Assembly: GCA_030434875.1 (NCBI GenBank)
Contig: JAUISW010000001.1
Location: forward strand, 3,300,001-3,364,000
DNA length: 64,000 bases
From: Lachnospiraceae bacterium C1.1
GTDB lineage: Bacteria; Bacillota; Clostridia; Lachnospirales; Lachnospiraceae
Direction of reading: 5' to 3'
The translations under genes and the position numbers were made by a program. Below are positions 48,742 through 57,191 of the stretch, piece after piece. Under the pieces are notes generated by a model. It made no database searches. It saw nothing but the letters and a program-made list of their open reading frames with translations, and was not told the DNA's origin. Numbering within the stretch: the stretch's first letter is position 1; every line of letters begins with the position of its first letter.

Positions 48742-49521
48742 TCATACTTCCTTTGTCTCCTCCTTATGTTTCGGTAGTATTTCAATATGCTTTTCCTTTT
48801 CACTAGCCATACGCCCGATAATACCGGGTTTTATCGAAACAAGACTATGTGCATCTTTTATTTGCTTATCCATGGGTTCTTCAATAGTGAGGTTTCCAAA
48901 ATCGGGTTTAAGCATATCAATTATAGAAATTTCTTTTACAACAGCAAATTCTTTATTCAGCAGAACGGCTGAAACACCCACTAAGCTATTATGTTCTACT
49001 TCGTATGTAACAACCCAATGCTTATAGTTATCTTCTATACTTAAAGTTTCTTCCATGATTTCCCAAAAGTCTTTTCTATAATCTTCTTCTGTGAATTGGG
49101 TTTCTTCCAATATTCCGAAATCCGCAAGTGTCATCTGCCTTTCTTCAGCTTCTTCATATCTATTTTCAGTGTTGAGCAAAGTTTGTACATAATGTGGTTT
49201 TTTTCTGTTCTTATTCTTGGGTATACGATCTAATGTACTTTTCGCACATACTGAATATGTATTTTTATCAGTATGATCAATGATAATACATCCTGTCCAA
49301 GAGCTCCGTTTAAAATATTTTATCTCGACTGAATTATCCCTAACAGTGTTTCTTATATTAGTTACAATATAATCTCCTCTTAAAAAACCAAGAGCATTAT
49401 TAACGGCATTATTATTGTTTTCTAGATATGTCCTAATATCTTCACAAGCACCTTTTTCTATAGCTTTTCCAATCTTGATCATAATTGATTTTGTATTAAA
49501 TGTAATCAAATCGTTAGTCAT
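48742..49521 (-). CDS. Partner protein of the XRE-ImmA regulator (DUF5986-like?)
   Basis: A 259-residue soluble protein of mixed alpha/beta composition (EIKYFKRSSWTGCIIIDH; YSVCAKSTLDRIPK; HWVVTYEVEHNSLVGVSAVLL) with a charged C-terminal tail. No catalytic motif is evident to me. The order (this gene first, XRE-ImmA second, tight spacing) resembles toxin-antitoxin-like pairs that I recall being annotated DUF5986; that label is a low-confidence memory. A ribosome site GGAGG precedes the start. Confidence 0.6.
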   Translation of the reverse strand: MTNDLITFNTKSIMIKIGKAIEKGACEDIRTYLENNNNAVNNALGFLRGDYIVTNIRNTVRDNSVEIKYFKRSSWTGCIIIDHTDKNTYSVCAKSTLDRIPKNKNRKKPHYVQTLLNTENRYEEAEERQMTLADFGILEETQFTEEDYRKDFWEIMEETLSIEDNYKHWVVTYEVEHNSLVGVSAVLLNKEFAVVKEISIIDMLKPDFGNLTIEEPMDKQIKDAHSLVSIKPGIIGRMASEKEKHIEILPKHKEETKEV

Positions 49522-49655
49522 TTTAACCTCCGATACGAGTATTGTTATATATATTTTACATTCTTAAACAATTTTGTCAAGTGGGTGTATGTTTATATCT
49601 TTTTTTGTAAATTGTCATTTTGCTATTGCATAGAAATTTCAATTTGTTATATAAA

Positions 49656-49700
49656 AATCGAAAATCTGACGAATTTTATATATCCGTCAGATTTTCGATT
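49656..49700 (-). terminator. Terminator of the restriction-modification operon
   Basis: A perfect 16-bp stem AATCGAAAATCTGACG / CGTCAGATTTTCGATT is followed on the minus strand by TTTTTAT. It ends the five-gene operon that starts at 54464. Confidence 0.9.
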
Positions 49701-49737
49701 ACAGTGTTTTTATTGAATTTTAGAAATAGAAATATCT

Positions 49738-50214
49738 CTACATTTTCGGAAAAACATTTCTAAAGTCAGGAGATTTTTTCTTTACATCCCAAATCCCAAC
49801 CTTCATCTTTTTTATCTTTTTGCCATCTCCAAAATCAAGTAAATCTTCTCTATTAAATCCCAGTAGTAATTTCCTTAAACTTCCCATATCACTTGATGTC
49901 AATAACCATGCTTCATCTGGATCAACTAACTTGCAATATGCCCATAATTGTCCTAAATCACGCAATGTTAACTTTGTTTTCTTTGCTTCGATGAAGAAAA
50001 GCTTTGTTGTTCCATTTTTTTTTGCTATGCCAAGAACATCTATCTGAATATCAACACCAATTGCCTGTTCTTTGATGACACCAAAACGTTGTAGAGCTTT
50101 ATCCAATCGTTCTAAGCTCGTATCTGCAACAATTATCTCATACCCTTTATAATTATCCTTTAAGTACTGTTCCAGCCAATTGCACATTGGCTCGTATAAA
50201 TCTTTTTCTAACAC
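49738..50214 (-). CDS. Small PD-(D/E)XK nuclease
   Basis: A 158-residue protein with a compact nuclease core: D59 (DIQIDVLGI), then E76-A-K78 (LFFIEAKKTKLTLRDLGQLWAY). The glutamine of the last helix is typical of restriction enzymes of this fold. The start overlaps the upstream gene by 7 bases, so the two proteins are probably made in a fixed ratio. Likely the cleavage subunit, or one of them, of the neighbouring system. Confidence 0.75.
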   Translation of the reverse strand: MLEKDLYEPMCNWLEQYLKDNYKGYEIIVADTSLERLDKALQRFGVIKEQAIGVDIQIDVLGIAKKNGTTKLFFIEAKKTKLTLRDLGQLWAYCKLVDPDEAWLLTSSDMGSLRKLLLGFNREDLLDFGDGKKIKKMKVGIWDVKKKSPDFRNVFPKM

Positions 50215-51113
50215 TCTGACTCCTTGTTATAACCTAAATCTTTTGCAATATCTTGCCATGAATCATAATGCTTTCCTCTAATTTTCTCTGGGATAAAGGG
50301 ATCATTCTCGCTGGGGTGGGATGGTTTTTCCTTTTTTCGACCTGTTAATTCCCAATAGTATCTATGTAATGCATCTAATTTTTTTTGCTTATTACCTTCC
50401 ATTTCGATAAATACTTCATGTTCATGTGCAAAATAGTCAAGTGCTTCCTGTTTATGAATTACTCCAAAACCGATAGGTTCAAACTCCAAAGCCCAGACTT
50501 TAACTTGATGCTCTTTTTTCCAGAAATCTGGTTTTCCTTCATTATATTTTTTTAAGTTTCCATCTCGCATATTGGGATGTCCCCAATCTATGTTCTGAAC
50601 AGGAATATCTACACTTTTTAATAAATTACAAAAGTCTATTACTAAATCCCAATTCTGCGGAATTTCAAAATATACCCTATATTGAGGTTCCTTAAAAAAA
50701 TAATTGCTCCTTCGAATATATCCTGTAACATCTGCAAATCCTCGTATGAATTCTATCCGTTCATCTTTTGTAAATTTAAAGACTTCTGGAGATATCCTCA
50801 TATTCGCATGCGCAGTTGCATTTCCAACATATCTCAATATTTCACGTATAAGATAGTCCTCATTTGGTTTGGTAAAAGACATATCCGAAACATTTGCACT
50901 CTGACTAAACCTCAACCCAGTTCCTACCAGAGGTTCTATTATCGATCTAATATCAGTGATACTAGCCTTAACATATATACCCACATCTTTTTGAAATTCT
51001 GTCTCTAATTTCTTGTGAGGTATTTCTATGACAATGGTTGTGTCATTCACACCACGTTGAATTTCACTGTTACCAATAATCATACCAAGAAGATATGCCA
51101 TTTGATTATTCAT
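50208..51113 (-). CDS. LAGLIDADG-like protein of the restriction operon
   Basis: A 301-residue protein with two repeated segments that look like diverged LAGLIDADG helices: MAYLLGMIIGNSEIQRG (about 5-21) and RIEFIRGFADVTGYIRRSNYF (about 123-143), each followed by beta strands. In homing endonucleases such helices carry catalytic acids; here the first has Asn-Ser-Glu and the second Ala-Asp, so catalysis is doubtful. It could recognise the DNA target for the adjacent nuclease. A C-terminal basic region (RGKHYDSWQDIAKDLGY) closes it. Confidence 0.6.
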   Translation of the reverse strand: MNNQMAYLLGMIIGNSEIQRGVNDTTIVIEIPHKKLETEFQKDVGIYVKASITDIRSIIEPLVGTGLRFSQSANVSDMSFTKPNEDYLIREILRYVGNATAHANMRISPEVFKFTKDERIEFIRGFADVTGYIRRSNYFFKEPQYRVYFEIPQNWDLVIDFCNLLKSVDIPVQNIDWGHPNMRDGNLKKYNEGKPDFWKKEHQVKVWALEFEPIGFGVIHKQEALDYFAHEHEVFIEMEGNKQKKLDALHRYYWELTGRKKEKPSHPSENDPFIPEKIRGKHYDSWQDIAKDLGYNKESEC

Positions 51114-51117
51114 CTAT

Positions 51118-52134
51118 TTACTCACCTCCAATAATAAAAGTAGCCTCTTTCATTTGCTTAGGATTAAAGAGTTTTTTATACGGATTTACTATAGGAATTA
51201 TATCCGGTGATAAATTCATTAATAGTTTTTCTAGATTATTCAACTTAAGTAGGACATAATTATACTGTTCTTCTTCCATAACCTGCATTTCTGCTGATGT
51301 CATCTTAAAATATGGATATTCTCGTTTACTTGTTTTAATCTCTATATAATAATTTCCACCATCATCAAGAGTTATGACAATATCGCATCCATGACCAACT
51401 GATTTATCATCCCACGGTTCTTGATTATTATCATCAAATCCCTCATTAAACCATTGATAAGTGTATCCTTCATCGTCTGGAATTCCTATAGCATTCAATA
51501 ATTCAGCATCCTCAATTTCTAAAAGATATGCTATATATGCCTCACCAATCCATCCTAAATTAGATAACTGTCGAGATGTTAATGCAGGCATATTATCTCT
51601 TGCATGACTTCTTCTCTCAGTGGTTTTTGATATATTTTTCTTTTTGTATCGCCTAACTGTAGGTAACGGAAGTCTTCGTCCATGTAACACAATGTCACCA
51701 ACATTTTCTATAAATTCCTGATATAAATTATATCCTGTATCAAAAAACCTTAATGCTCTTCTTCCATGTAATCGCACAACGCAGTCTCTTATATAATCAG
51801 TATCTTGAGGCTCCTTTGTGAACCTAAAACCATAATCATTTACAATTTCACGTATAAACTGCGTATCATTTATCCTGTTATGATATTTTTCATCTAATTC
51901 TTCTAATAAAGACTCAGGACATCCATCTGTATCATTCAGATAAATACGGAACTGATATCCATATTTATCTGCTGTATAAGGGTATTCCTCAGAATACTTG
52001 CCTTGAAATTCCTCTTCAAAATTTCCCACCTTATCGAGAGGAACCGTTGCTTCAATCGATGAAATTACATTTGGAACAGAAAGATATCCAATTATTTCAA
52101 GTTTGTCCTCTAATTCTAAATTACTTAAGCTCAT
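51118..52134 (-). CDS. DUF3883 nuclease-domain protein
   Basis: The 338-residue protein starts at ATG 52134 (MSLSNLELEDKLEI); the longer frame would run into the methyltransferase gene. The C-terminal domain has GWIGEAYIAYLLEIE, GHGCDIVITLDDGGNYYIEIKTSKREYPYF — D, then E-x-K — and EQYNYVLLKL, the DUF3883 version of the PD-(D/E)XK fold. The N-terminal part is unknown. Placed directly after a cytosine methyltransferase, it is a restriction-subunit candidate. Confidence 0.75.
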   Translation of the reverse strand: MSLSNLELEDKLEIIGYLSVPNVISSIEATVPLDKVGNFEEEFQGKYSEEYPYTADKYGYQFRIYLNDTDGCPESLLEELDEKYHNRINDTQFIREIVNDYGFRFTKEPQDTDYIRDCVVRLHGRRALRFFDTGYNLYQEFIENVGDIVLHGRRLPLPTVRRYKKKNISKTTERRSHARDNMPALTSRQLSNLGWIGEAYIAYLLEIEDAELLNAIGIPDDEGYTYQWFNEGFDDNNQEPWDDKSVGHGCDIVITLDDGGNYYIEIKTSKREYPYFKMTSAEMQVMEEEQYNYVLLKLNNLEKLLMNLSPDIIPIVNPYKKLFNPKQMKEATFIIGGE

Positions 52135-52153
52135 ATTATCCCCTATTATTTGT

Positions 52154-53230
52154 TTATTTTGATAAATCCAAGTTACAATCAATCTGATCTGCAATTGCTT
52201 TCGCAAGAAGCGGTGGAACAGCATTTCCAATTTGCTTTCTTACATGAACCTTTGAACCATAAAAAATAAAGTTGTCATCAAAAGACTGTATTCTTGCAGC
52301 TTCTCTTGGAGTTATCGCTCTGTGCAGATAAGGATGATTATTTGTTCCATTTGATGAAGCATCAAACCTCGTATCAATTGTTGGAGAGACTTCGTTCCAT
52401 TTTAGTCGCCCCCAAGTAGTTTTGAATTTTTGATTTCCTAATAGTTCATCTGGAAGGCATTCTTTTCCTTTTTCAGGAGGAATCATTTTTAATTTATCAA
52501 TTGCAACTTGTTTGTGATTTGATGCTTTATGATTATATAGTTTTTTACTTCCCTTCCTCATCAGTTTTTGATATTCGCTAGTGATTTCCAAAGAATAGTC
52601 TTGTTCAAATTCTCCCTCACCCGAATTCAGATATGATAAATCTCCAATTGCATCTCGCACGGTTACAATCTTGTTTGCAATTTTATCTGGAAGTTTTACT
52701 CTATTATGCCTAGAGCAAATAAAAATTGCTCTTTCTCTTGCTTGCGGAACGCCATAATCTGATGCGTTAAGAACTCCGTATTCAACAATATAACCTAAGT
52801 CACCTATTGCTTTAACAATTTCATCTCTAAACCACCCATTTGATGCGAGAAGAAGACCTTTTACATTCTCAATAACAAAAACATCTGGCTTCAATTTTTC
52901 AACAAAATTTAAGTATTCTCTAAATAGGAAATTTCTTGGATCTTTCAATCCTAATTTTTTTCCCTTCATTGAATAACCCTGACATGGTGGTCCACCAATA
53001 ATCATATTTATCCCAAGTTCTTTAGCTTTTTTGATTATCCCTTCTTTTGTATCACCATCAGTAATATCTCCAATAACAACTTCGGCTTTAGGCATATTTT
53101 TCTTAAATGTGTCTCCAGCATATTTGTCATTATCTAAAGCAATGAGAGTTTCAAAATTTGGATTCTTATCCATTCCATATGAAAAACCACCTGCCCCACA
53201 AAAAAGGTCAAGAATTTTATATTTAGCCAT
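52154..53230 (-). CDS. DNA (cytosine-5)-methyltransferase
   Basis: The 358-residue enzyme carries the full C5 set: motif I LDLFCGAGGFSYGM, motif IV GGPPCQGYSMKG with catalytic Cys83, motif VI VIENVKG, motif VIII QARERAIFICS and motif X IGNAVPPLLAKAIA. The target-recognition region (about 200-300) has no recognisable specificity. Its start overlaps the stop of the adenine methyltransferase by 8 bases. Confidence 0.96.
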   Translation of the reverse strand: MAKYKILDLFCGAGGFSYGMDKNPNFETLIALDNDKYAGDTFKKNMPKAEVVIGDITDGDTKEGIIKKAKELGINMIIGGPPCQGYSMKGKKLGLKDPRNFLFREYLNFVEKLKPDVFVIENVKGLLLASNGWFRDEIVKAIGDLGYIVEYGVLNASDYGVPQARERAIFICSRHNRVKLPDKIANKIVTVRDAIGDLSYLNSGEGEFEQDYSLEITSEYQKLMRKGSKKLYNHKASNHKQVAIDKLKMIPPEKGKECLPDELLGNQKFKTTWGRLKWNEVSPTIDTRFDASSNGTNNHPYLHRAITPREAARIQSFDDNFIFYGSKVHVRKQIGNAVPPLLAKAIADQIDCNLDLSK

Positions 53231-54464
53231 TATTTTCAGCTCCTGTCGATACTTTATTACGGATAAGAATCCTTTTAAATTTCAGTTTACCGTTTATAGT
53301 AGGCTTAAATAAATCAAAAGAATTATCAGAACCATGGTTTGCTTCACCAACAATTTCAAATTGTTCTGGATTATATTTATTTAAGAATGTAATTGGAACA
53401 CCCATAATTCCATCATAATCCATTGGAATATTTGCTACCTTAGAAACCTCAACTGCATCATATGAATCATACTTCGGATATATAGATTCATCAAAATGCT
53501 CAGTTAAAATAAGTCTTTCATGTCTACGATTCATATCAATATTAGTTAGCCACATTGCGTTTCCAAGACTTCTCCATTTTTGACCATTTTCATCAATCCA
53601 AAATCTTGTTTTCCTTGGTTCAGAATCTTGTGGGACACGAAAAGACATATCTCCAAATTGATAACCTATCCATGCCTTGTTTTCTTGAATTAACGGAAAT
53701 ATCTCTTTATATGTTATTGCATTCTGATTACCTATAACCAAAAATTGTTTTTCATATTCTGTAGCTAATGCTATTAGCTCTCTAAACAAAGAAAATGGCG
53801 GGTTTGTTACAACAATATCTGAAAGTTTGAGATACTCTACGCATTCATCGCTTCTAAAATCACCATCTCCAACAAGCTTTCTAACTGAATTCTGACTTTT
53901 TAGAAAGTCATGTACAGCCTCATCTGATGAATTTGGATTTATGTCTGCAGATACTTTTGTAAGCACCATAACATAGCCATTGTCATTAGATAATGGCTCG
54001 CCTCTCATATCAACTAAATTACTATTTGTTCCGAGTACTCGTGAAGCACAATACGAAGTACATATCAAACCCTTGAGTCCTAAATAATTAAAGTTCTTTA
54101 TAAAAAATTTTGAGAAACTTGACTCAAATGGATCATCACAATTACAAAGAACAGTTTTTCCCTTAAATTCTTTTACATAGTGTGAAACTTCTTTTTCTAC
54201 AGTTTCATAAGTTGTATAAAACTCATCATTATCTTTTGCAGACTTTGCCTTATTTAAAATCGAATTACCAGAGACTTGTTTTTTATACTTTTCGTTCGAT
54301 AGTATTTTATCAATCATTCCAACCACATATATAGGTGGCGTTCTTCTATTATGTTCCCAATCTTGAAGGGTACTTGTAGGTATTTCAAATTTTTCAGCAA
54401 ATAAGGCCTGTGAAAGTCCTGATACTTTTCGCAGTTCTCTAATCTGTGCATTTAATGTTTCCAT
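53223..54464 (-). CDS. Helix-turn-helix / EcoRI-type adenine methyltransferase
   Basis: The 413-residue protein begins with an XRE-like domain (LRKVSGLSQALFAEKFEIPTSTLQDWEHNRRTPP, about 11-44) followed by an EcoRI-family adenine methyltransferase: DEFYTTYETVEKEV, LCNCDDPFESSFSKFF, and the catalytic NPPF at 221-224 (SDIVVTNPPFSLFREL). The family makes N6-methyladenine. The fused DNA-binding domain may let the enzyme repress its own operon, a role usually taken by a separate controller protein. It is the first gene of the operon. Confidence 0.9.
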   Translation of the reverse strand: METLNAQIRELRKVSGLSQALFAEKFEIPTSTLQDWEHNRRTPPIYVVGMIDKILSNEKYKKQVSGNSILNKAKSAKDNDEFYTTYETVEKEVSHYVKEFKGKTVLCNCDDPFESSFSKFFIKNFNYLGLKGLICTSYCASRVLGTNSNLVDMRGEPLSNDNGYVMVLTKVSADINPNSSDEAVHDFLKSQNSVRKLVGDGDFRSDECVEYLKLSDIVVTNPPFSLFRELIALATEYEKQFLVIGNQNAITYKEIFPLIQENKAWIGYQFGDMSFRVPQDSEPRKTRFWIDENGQKWRSLGNAMWLTNIDMNRRHERLILTEHFDESIYPKYDSYDAVEVSKVANIPMDYDGIMGVPITFLNKYNPEQFEIVGEANHGSDNSFDLFKPTINGKLKFKRILIRNKVSTGAENNG

Positions 54465-54578
54465 TAGAATAATTCCTCCTATGTCATATTATAAGGCAAT
54501 GCCCTACAGCATTCAATAGTTATGATTAATCGATTAACAAAAGATTTTTATCGCTTTTTTTGCTGTAATTTTGGTTTG

Positions 54579-54690
54579 TGCGAGCAATGCATCTGGCTAG
54601 CCAGATGCGAAAAACGCTCGTCGGGGAATATCCCCAAACCCCTGATTTTCGTCTTCGACGAAAGCTGCGCGTTTCTGGGAAACGTTGAAA
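54579..54690. other. Hairpin-rich, GC-rich gap: candidate oriT
   Basis: The palindrome GCATCTGGCTAGCCAGATGC (54589-54608) is enclosed by CGAGC / GCTCG, followed by GGGGAATATCCCC and TCGTC-TTC-GACGA. The stretch CGTCGGGGAATATCCCCAAACCCC is like sequences near the nick sites of mobilizable elements that I have seen, but that is memory, not a search. No gene is present between 54465 and 54733 apart from promoter and terminator. Confidence 0.4.
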
Positions 54691-54692
54691 TA

Positions 54693-54727
54693 TAAAAAGA
54701 GCACAGTACTAAAGTACCATGCCCTTT
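54693..54727 (-). terminator. Terminator of the SNF2 gene
   Basis: AAAGGGCA / TGCTCTTT with an inner GGTACT / AGTACT stem is followed by TTTTTAT on the minus strand, 7 bases after the SNF2 stop. It separates the peptide-modification operon from the restriction operon. Confidence 0.85.
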
Positions 54728-54733
54728 ACAAAA

Positions 54734-57187
54734 TCAAAATAATAGGTTTTTTATATCTTCCATAGTAATATTTTGTGGCATTTCATGACCATCAATTACA
54801 TCATCAAATAGTTTTTTCTTTGTCTCTTGCAAATTCTGAACTTTTTCTTCTATTGTATCCGCTGCTATTAATCTATAGATGGTAACTTTTTTCTTTTGAC
54901 CAATTCTGTATATTCTGTCTTCTGCCTGTTTTTCGACCGCAGGATTCCACCATGGATCATAAATAATAGCAGTATCAGCTGACACAAGATTAATACCAAC
55001 ACCACCCGCTTTTAGGCTAATAAGGAATATTCCATCTACGCTGCATTCAAAACCATCTACAACCTCTTGGCGATTGCCCGTACTCCCATCCAAGTAAAAT
55101 ACATTAAAATGTTGCTTATATAATTCCTTCCTAATAATTTCAAGCATCCGCGTAAATCTACTAAAGATTACAATCTTATGTCCTGCTTCATATAATTCTT
55201 TCACCATTAATATTAATTGCTCCAACTTAGCAGATTCAGCGCACTTATTAGTATTGTACTCTCTAGGAATAAGTCTAGGATGACAACAAACTTCTTGTAA
55301 ATACAACAAACCACTTAGCACCATAGAATTCGTTTTCATTTCAAATCTATCTGCCTTACGACTTATCTCATGCTTTATTGATTCAAGCAAAGAAGAGTAT
55401 AGTTGTCGCTGGGACTCATCAAATGTACAATATATAATTTGCTCCTCCTTTTCGGGCAAATCGTCCAAAACATCACTCTTAAATCTTCTAAGAAGAAAAG
55501 GTTTTGTCAGCTTTTTTATCTTTTCTATAACTTGTTCGTCAGAAAGCCCCTTTGAGATTTTTTTAAATGATAATTCTGTAGGATTTGTGATTTTCATAAG
55601 TCCCCAGAATTCTTGTATATTATTCTCTAGCGGAGTTCCAGTCATTATAATCTTTGTTGTTGCTTGAATTAATTTAATAGCTCTATATGCCTTGCTATTT
55701 GAATTCTTAATGTTTTGTGCTTCATCTACTATAAGATGATCAAACCTTAATTTACTCAGCTTATCAATATCATTTAATAATGTTCCATATGTAGTTATTA
55801 CCACTCTATAATCATCTGTACCCAAAATATTTCTTCCGGAGCCATGATATATGTAAACTGATAATTCCGACGCAAATTTATAAAATTCACGTTTCCAATT
55901 TTCAATCAATGTTTTTGGAACAACAATTAGTGCCTTTGTTTCTTCCTGGGATTTATCTGATAAATAAGAAATAATCTGAAGAGTTTTTCCTAATCCCATA
56001 TCATCGGCAAGACACCCACCAAATCCATTTTTTCTTAGTGATAATAGCCATTTAACACCTACAATTTGATAATCCCTCAAAATATTTTGTAGCTTGCTTG
56101 ATAATGATAAATTAATATCTTGATAATATGTTATATCATCAAGCAAAGAATAATTCTTTTCAGAAAAGTAGTTTACTGTCTCAAGCGCAGATAAGATATC
56201 ATCTTTTGAAACAATTATATTGCCTTCGTTATCACTTGATATATTTTTATCAACTTCTTTTAATCCTGAAGATGCAAATACAATTTGACCATTATATTCT
56301 GTCCAAGATTCTTTCTTTTTTCTGAAGTCTATAAAGTCCTTTAAGCTTATAGTTATATCCCCAGCTTTTACATCTCCTTTTATTTCAAACCAATCTATTC
56401 CATAACTGATGCTTATGTTTGAAAACTCGGCTACACTTATTTTTTTTCGATTATTGGTAAATAGACGTATACCTGTTTGTTCGAGATTTTTGATATCATA
56501 TGATATATCTTTTCCTATATACTTATATGTATCTGATGATATATTTTTCCAATTATACTGTTTTACTATTTCAATTATTTCCTGTTCAAACCTATAATTC
56601 CTATACTTTTCGCTATTATCAAGTTTTATTATTTTTTCGTCCGCTCTAACAATATCATTACCGTAATCAAAATATAACTCAGAAATATAATCGTTAGTCG
56701 AAACATTAATATAGAATAAAGGAATTATCTCATTTTCCAATTCTTCTTTTGAATCTTCATCGTAACAAAAATACAAAATAGTCTGTTCTTGATATACGGA
56801 AAAGTTTTTTATGCATGTCATCTTATCATGACTAACATTTATCATAAGTCGTTCGACCTGATACATAGGACCTTTTCGTGTTTCTTTACAAAATATGCAT
56901 CCTAGTTCTACAAGTCGCTTCAGGTATGGTAATTGCTTCGTAGAAAAAATATATTGATTCTTTCCTATCTGAATATTAGAATGAGCATTAAAAACACTTT
57001 TTATATTCTGCAAATTCTCAGATTTTAAATTGTCTGCATCATTGACAGAAGACAAATTTACATTTCGTAATTGTCCTGAATATTTCTTGCTCTTTAACTT
57101 AGGAATTATCCCTTCATATGTTTCGATTACTAAGCCCTGTTTTTTTCTGCTTTCATCCAGGTTTATGTTAATAATTAAATCTGACAC
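54734..57187 (-). CDS. SNF2-family ATPase in a radical SAM operon
   Basis: The 817-residue protein has an N-terminal region (about 1-365) with a DWFEIKGDVKAGDITISLKDF segment like the bacterial SNF2-associated domain, then a SNF2 motor: Walker A DDMGLGKT (395-402), DEAQ (488-491), and in the second lobe FSRFTRM, LDGSTGNRQ and QAEDRIYRIGQKKKVTIYRL. SNF2 enzymes translocate on double-stranded DNA and remodel protein-DNA contacts. It begins 4 bases after the radical SAM stop, so the two are co-expressed. Why a peptide-modification operon needs it is unknown; regulation, immunity or defence are options. Confidence 0.9.
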   Translation of the reverse strand: MSDLIININLDESRKKQGLVIETYEGIIPKLKSKKYSGQLRNVNLSSVNDADNLKSENLQNIKSVFNAHSNIQIGKNQYIFSTKQLPYLKRLVELGCIFCKETRKGPMYQVERLMINVSHDKMTCIKNFSVYQEQTILYFCYDEDSKEELENEIIPLFYINVSTNDYISELYFDYGNDIVRADEKIIKLDNSEKYRNYRFEQEIIEIVKQYNWKNISSDTYKYIGKDISYDIKNLEQTGIRLFTNNRKKISVAEFSNISISYGIDWFEIKGDVKAGDITISLKDFIDFRKKKESWTEYNGQIVFASSGLKEVDKNISSDNEGNIIVSKDDILSALETVNYFSEKNYSLLDDITYYQDINLSLSSKLQNILRDYQIVGVKWLLSLRKNGFGGCLADDMGLGKTLQIISYLSDKSQEETKALIVVPKTLIENWKREFYKFASELSVYIYHGSGRNILGTDDYRVVITTYGTLLNDIDKLSKLRFDHLIVDEAQNIKNSNSKAYRAIKLIQATTKIIMTGTPLENNIQEFWGLMKITNPTELSFKKISKGLSDEQVIEKIKKLTKPFLLRRFKSDVLDDLPEKEEQIIYCTFDESQRQLYSSLLESIKHEISRKADRFEMKTNSMVLSGLLYLQEVCCHPRLIPREYNTNKCAESAKLEQLILMVKELYEAGHKIVIFSRFTRMLEIIRKELYKQHFNVFYLDGSTGNRQEVVDGFECSVDGIFLISLKAGGVGINLVSADTAIIYDPWWNPAVEKQAEDRIYRIGQKKKVTIYRLIAADTIEEKVQNLQETKKKLFDDVIDGHEMPQNITMEDIKNLLF

Positions 57188-57191
57188 TTAA

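Noticed and set aside
54734..57187. DISARM-like defence system (SNF2 gene beside adenine and cytosine methyltransferases)
   Set aside because: No drmA, drmB or drmC homologue is visible, a strong terminator separates the SNF2 gene from the methyltransferases, and the SNF2 gene is 4 bases from the radical SAM gene.
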